Shown: positions 40,692 through 41,714 of the stretch, in pieces
Layout of the letters: every line of letters begins with the position of its first letter
Numbering within the stretch: the first letter of the stretch is position 1
DNA from: Candidatus Thorarchaeota archaeon
GTDB taxonomy: Archaea > Asgardarchaeota > Thorarchaeia > Thorarchaeales > Thorarchaeaceae
NCBI GenBank assembly: GCA_016839245.1
Contig: JAEOUN010000063.1
Coordinates: 1 to 41,714, forward strand
Length of the DNA: 41,714 nucleotides
Direction: 5' to 3'
Made by a program: the position numbers and the translations under genes
The notes under the pieces: generated by a model
Databases searched by the model: none
What the model was told of the DNA's origin: nothing
The model's input: only the letters and a program-made list of their open reading frames with translations

Positions 40692-41312
40692 CTACCAATC
40701 ATCATCATCGATTTCTGTTTGACCCCAATCTTCTCCTTCAGGGATCCTGATAACACCTAGGTTGAGCATACGCTTCAAAACTTTGTCTGCAGCCTCTGGT
40801 ATCTGTTCTTCAAATTTTGCTCCAGTGATGACAAGCTTTCCTGAACCGAAAATTAGAACGACTACTTTCGGGTCGCGCATTCTATAAATCAGACCCGGAA
40901 ACTGCTCTGGCTCATAAAGTGTATTCTCTAGCTTCATCGCGGCAAGTTCAAGATTGACATCTGCCCCCAGACTTGCACTTGCGACAATATTCTGAACTGT
41001 AATGATTGGTTTCTTGTTTACTCTGATACCTGCATCGTTCAAGTTTCTTACAATCTTATGTACTGCACGTATAGATTCTTTTGCTGACTTTGCACCTGTA
41101 CAGACCATCTTACCGGTCGTAAAGACAAGTGTTGCTGTCTTTGGTTTCTTGATTCGGTACACAAGTCCTGGAAATTGTTCAGGATCAAATTCGACATTGG
41201 GCATCGTTGCAGCTATCTCATTCAAGTCGAATGATTGGTTGAAGACAACTGATGCAACGACATTTTCTATTGCTATATGAGGTTCTGGATATTGAATGTC
41301 TGTCTCCTCCAT
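40692..41312 (-). CDS. tbp: TATA-box binding protein
   Basis: 206 residues. Two direct saddle repeats are seen: IAIENVVASVVFNQSFDLNEIA ... EQFPGLVYRIKKPKTATLVF with GKMVCTGAKS, and ITVQNIVASASLGADVNLELAA ... EQFPGLIYRMRDPKVVVLIF with GKLVITGAK. The phenylalanines that intercalate in the TATA box are present. The C-terminus is acidic (EIDDDDW), as in many archaeal TBPs. The protein recruits TFB and RNA polymerase at promoters. The message is probably leaderless, since a TATA box lies about 23 bp before the ATG. Confidence 0.97.
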   Translation of the reverse strand: MEETDIQYPEPHIAIENVVASVVFNQSFDLNEIAATMPNVEFDPEQFPGLVYRIKKPKTATLVFTTGKMVCTGAKSAKESIRAVHKIVRNLNDAGIRVNKKPIITVQNIVASASLGADVNLELAAMKLENTLYEPEQFPGLIYRMRDPKVVVLIFGSGKLVITGAKFEEQIPEAADKVLKRMLNLGVIRIPEGEDWGQTEIDDDDW

Positions 41313-41332
41313 TCATAATGAATTGGTTGGTG

Positions 41333-41338
41333 TATAAA
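41333..41338 (-). promoter_or_regulatory. TATA box of the tbp gene
   Basis: TTTATA on the minus strand, about 23 bp before the ATG at 41312, predicts a leaderless tbp transcript. Confidence 0.5.
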
Positions 41339-41416
41339 CGACCTCGAAAATTACCATAAATGTGATGTATTATCCAAAATTGCCCCAAAACAACCAGAGG
41401 CATGAAAAGCCATTAA

Positions 41417-41665
41417 TCAGGATGAGTATCGTTCCTCTTTCTGCTTCATCCTAGATAACCCCTCCAACCGGTTGTGGTCGTAGTGTTGCTTAGAGCCTTT
41501 TTCTTCGACTTGGAAAGACATTTTCCTTCCCATAATATCTTGTATGAAATGTTCTTTCTCAGAGAACGTATACAAGATACCAGTCCCAATCAAGAGTTCC
41601 TCTCGCACAAGATAATACCAAATTGAGGGTTTTATCTCCCTATAATCTCCATTCACGGTATCCAT
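41417..41665 (-). CDS. Hypothetical small protein
   Basis: 82 residues: a mixed hydrophobic/aromatic N-terminal half (SIWYYLVREELLIGTGILY) and a charged C-terminal half. AGGATT lies about eight bases upstream of the ATG. No family is recognised and there is no partner context; it may be a real small protein or a chance frame. Confidence 0.35.
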   Translation of the reverse strand: MDTVNGDYREIKPSIWYYLVREELLIGTGILYTFSEKEHFIQDIMGRKMSFQVEEKGSKQHYDHNRLEGLSRMKQKEERYSS

Positions 41666-41714
41666 GCCATAATCCTTTTATTGGAACTTCAAGGCTTCAC
41701 GATGAGTCTAACCA

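Noticed and set aside
1..41714. CRISPR arrays, insertion sequences, integrases, phage genes
   Set aside because: No regular repeat-spacer pattern, transposase motif, or terminal inverted repeat pair with target duplication was seen on either strand.

Overview
The window is about 41.7 kb of compact archaeal chromosome. It has an archaeal TATA-binding protein, ribosomal proteins S8e and L35Ae, an archaeal-type RqcH/NFACT, deoxyhypusine synthase, split class I fumarase, ADP-forming acetyl-CoA synthetase and CCA-encoding tRNA genes with bulge-helix-bulge (BHB) introns. Four Roadblock/LC7 genes around an MglA/Ras-like GTPase, plus an EMC6-like membrane protein, point to an Asgard archaeon, perhaps Thorarchaeota-like; the lineage is inferred from gene content, not from a phylogeny. 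No CRISPR array, insertion sequence, phage gene or rRNA was seen.

Layout. 1-1.9 kb: the tail of a flavin split-barrel gene, a small membrane protein, an intron-containing CAU tRNA (minus), a thioredoxin-like gene and tRNA-Glu. 1.9-8.4 kb (minus): nadC, an AMMECR1 protein, dihydroorotase, two CBS-domain proteins and RqcH. 8.5-10.7 kb: an EMC6-like protein, an Lrp-type regulator, a KaiC-like ATPase and a prepilin-peptidase-like protease. 10.9-15.8 kb (plus): a fumarase alpha/beta and TfrAB-like fumarate reductase block, closed by a clear hairpin terminator. 15.8-18.4 kb (minus): a two-gene operon of unknown function and a lysine-tailed HEAT protein. 18.5-25.3 kb: hypA, rps8e, hypE, then the smc-scpA-scpB chromosome-organisation operon (minus). 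25.5-30.1 kb: Roadblock, VWA, Roadblock, Roadblock, GTPase, Roadblock. 30.2-34.4 kb: cis-prenyltransferase, an unknown helical protein and acdAB. 34.5-41.7 kb: a radical SAM protein, L35Ae, deoxyhypusine synthase, a VOC protein, several small membrane proteins and TBP.

The most exciting element is inside the third Roadblock gene (28249-28751). Its reading frame is broken by exactly 32 nt (28393-28424). These 32 nt are bounded by a textbook BHB motif: a 9-bp exon helix, a 3-nt bulge, a 4-bp central helix, a 3-nt bulge and a 5-bp intron helix. Removing them at the predicted cleavage sites restores one 156-residue Roadblock protein. This looks like an archaeal protein-coding intron, removed by the tRNA splicing machinery, in a gene of the Asgard GTPase/Roadblock system. 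The same window carries a 29-nt BHB intron at the non-canonical position 30/31 of a tRNA, which shows that this splicing chemistry is used in the organism.

Metabolically the window suggests an anaerobe: fumarase and a soluble thiol-linked fumarate reductase, substrate-level ATP from acetyl-CoA through AcdAB, and NiFe-hydrogenase maturation factors HypA and HypE, whose hydrogenase must lie elsewhere. Several starts were moved from the longest frame using Shine-Dalgarno, TATA or protein-family evidence (RqcH, prepilin peptidase, HypA, DHS and others).
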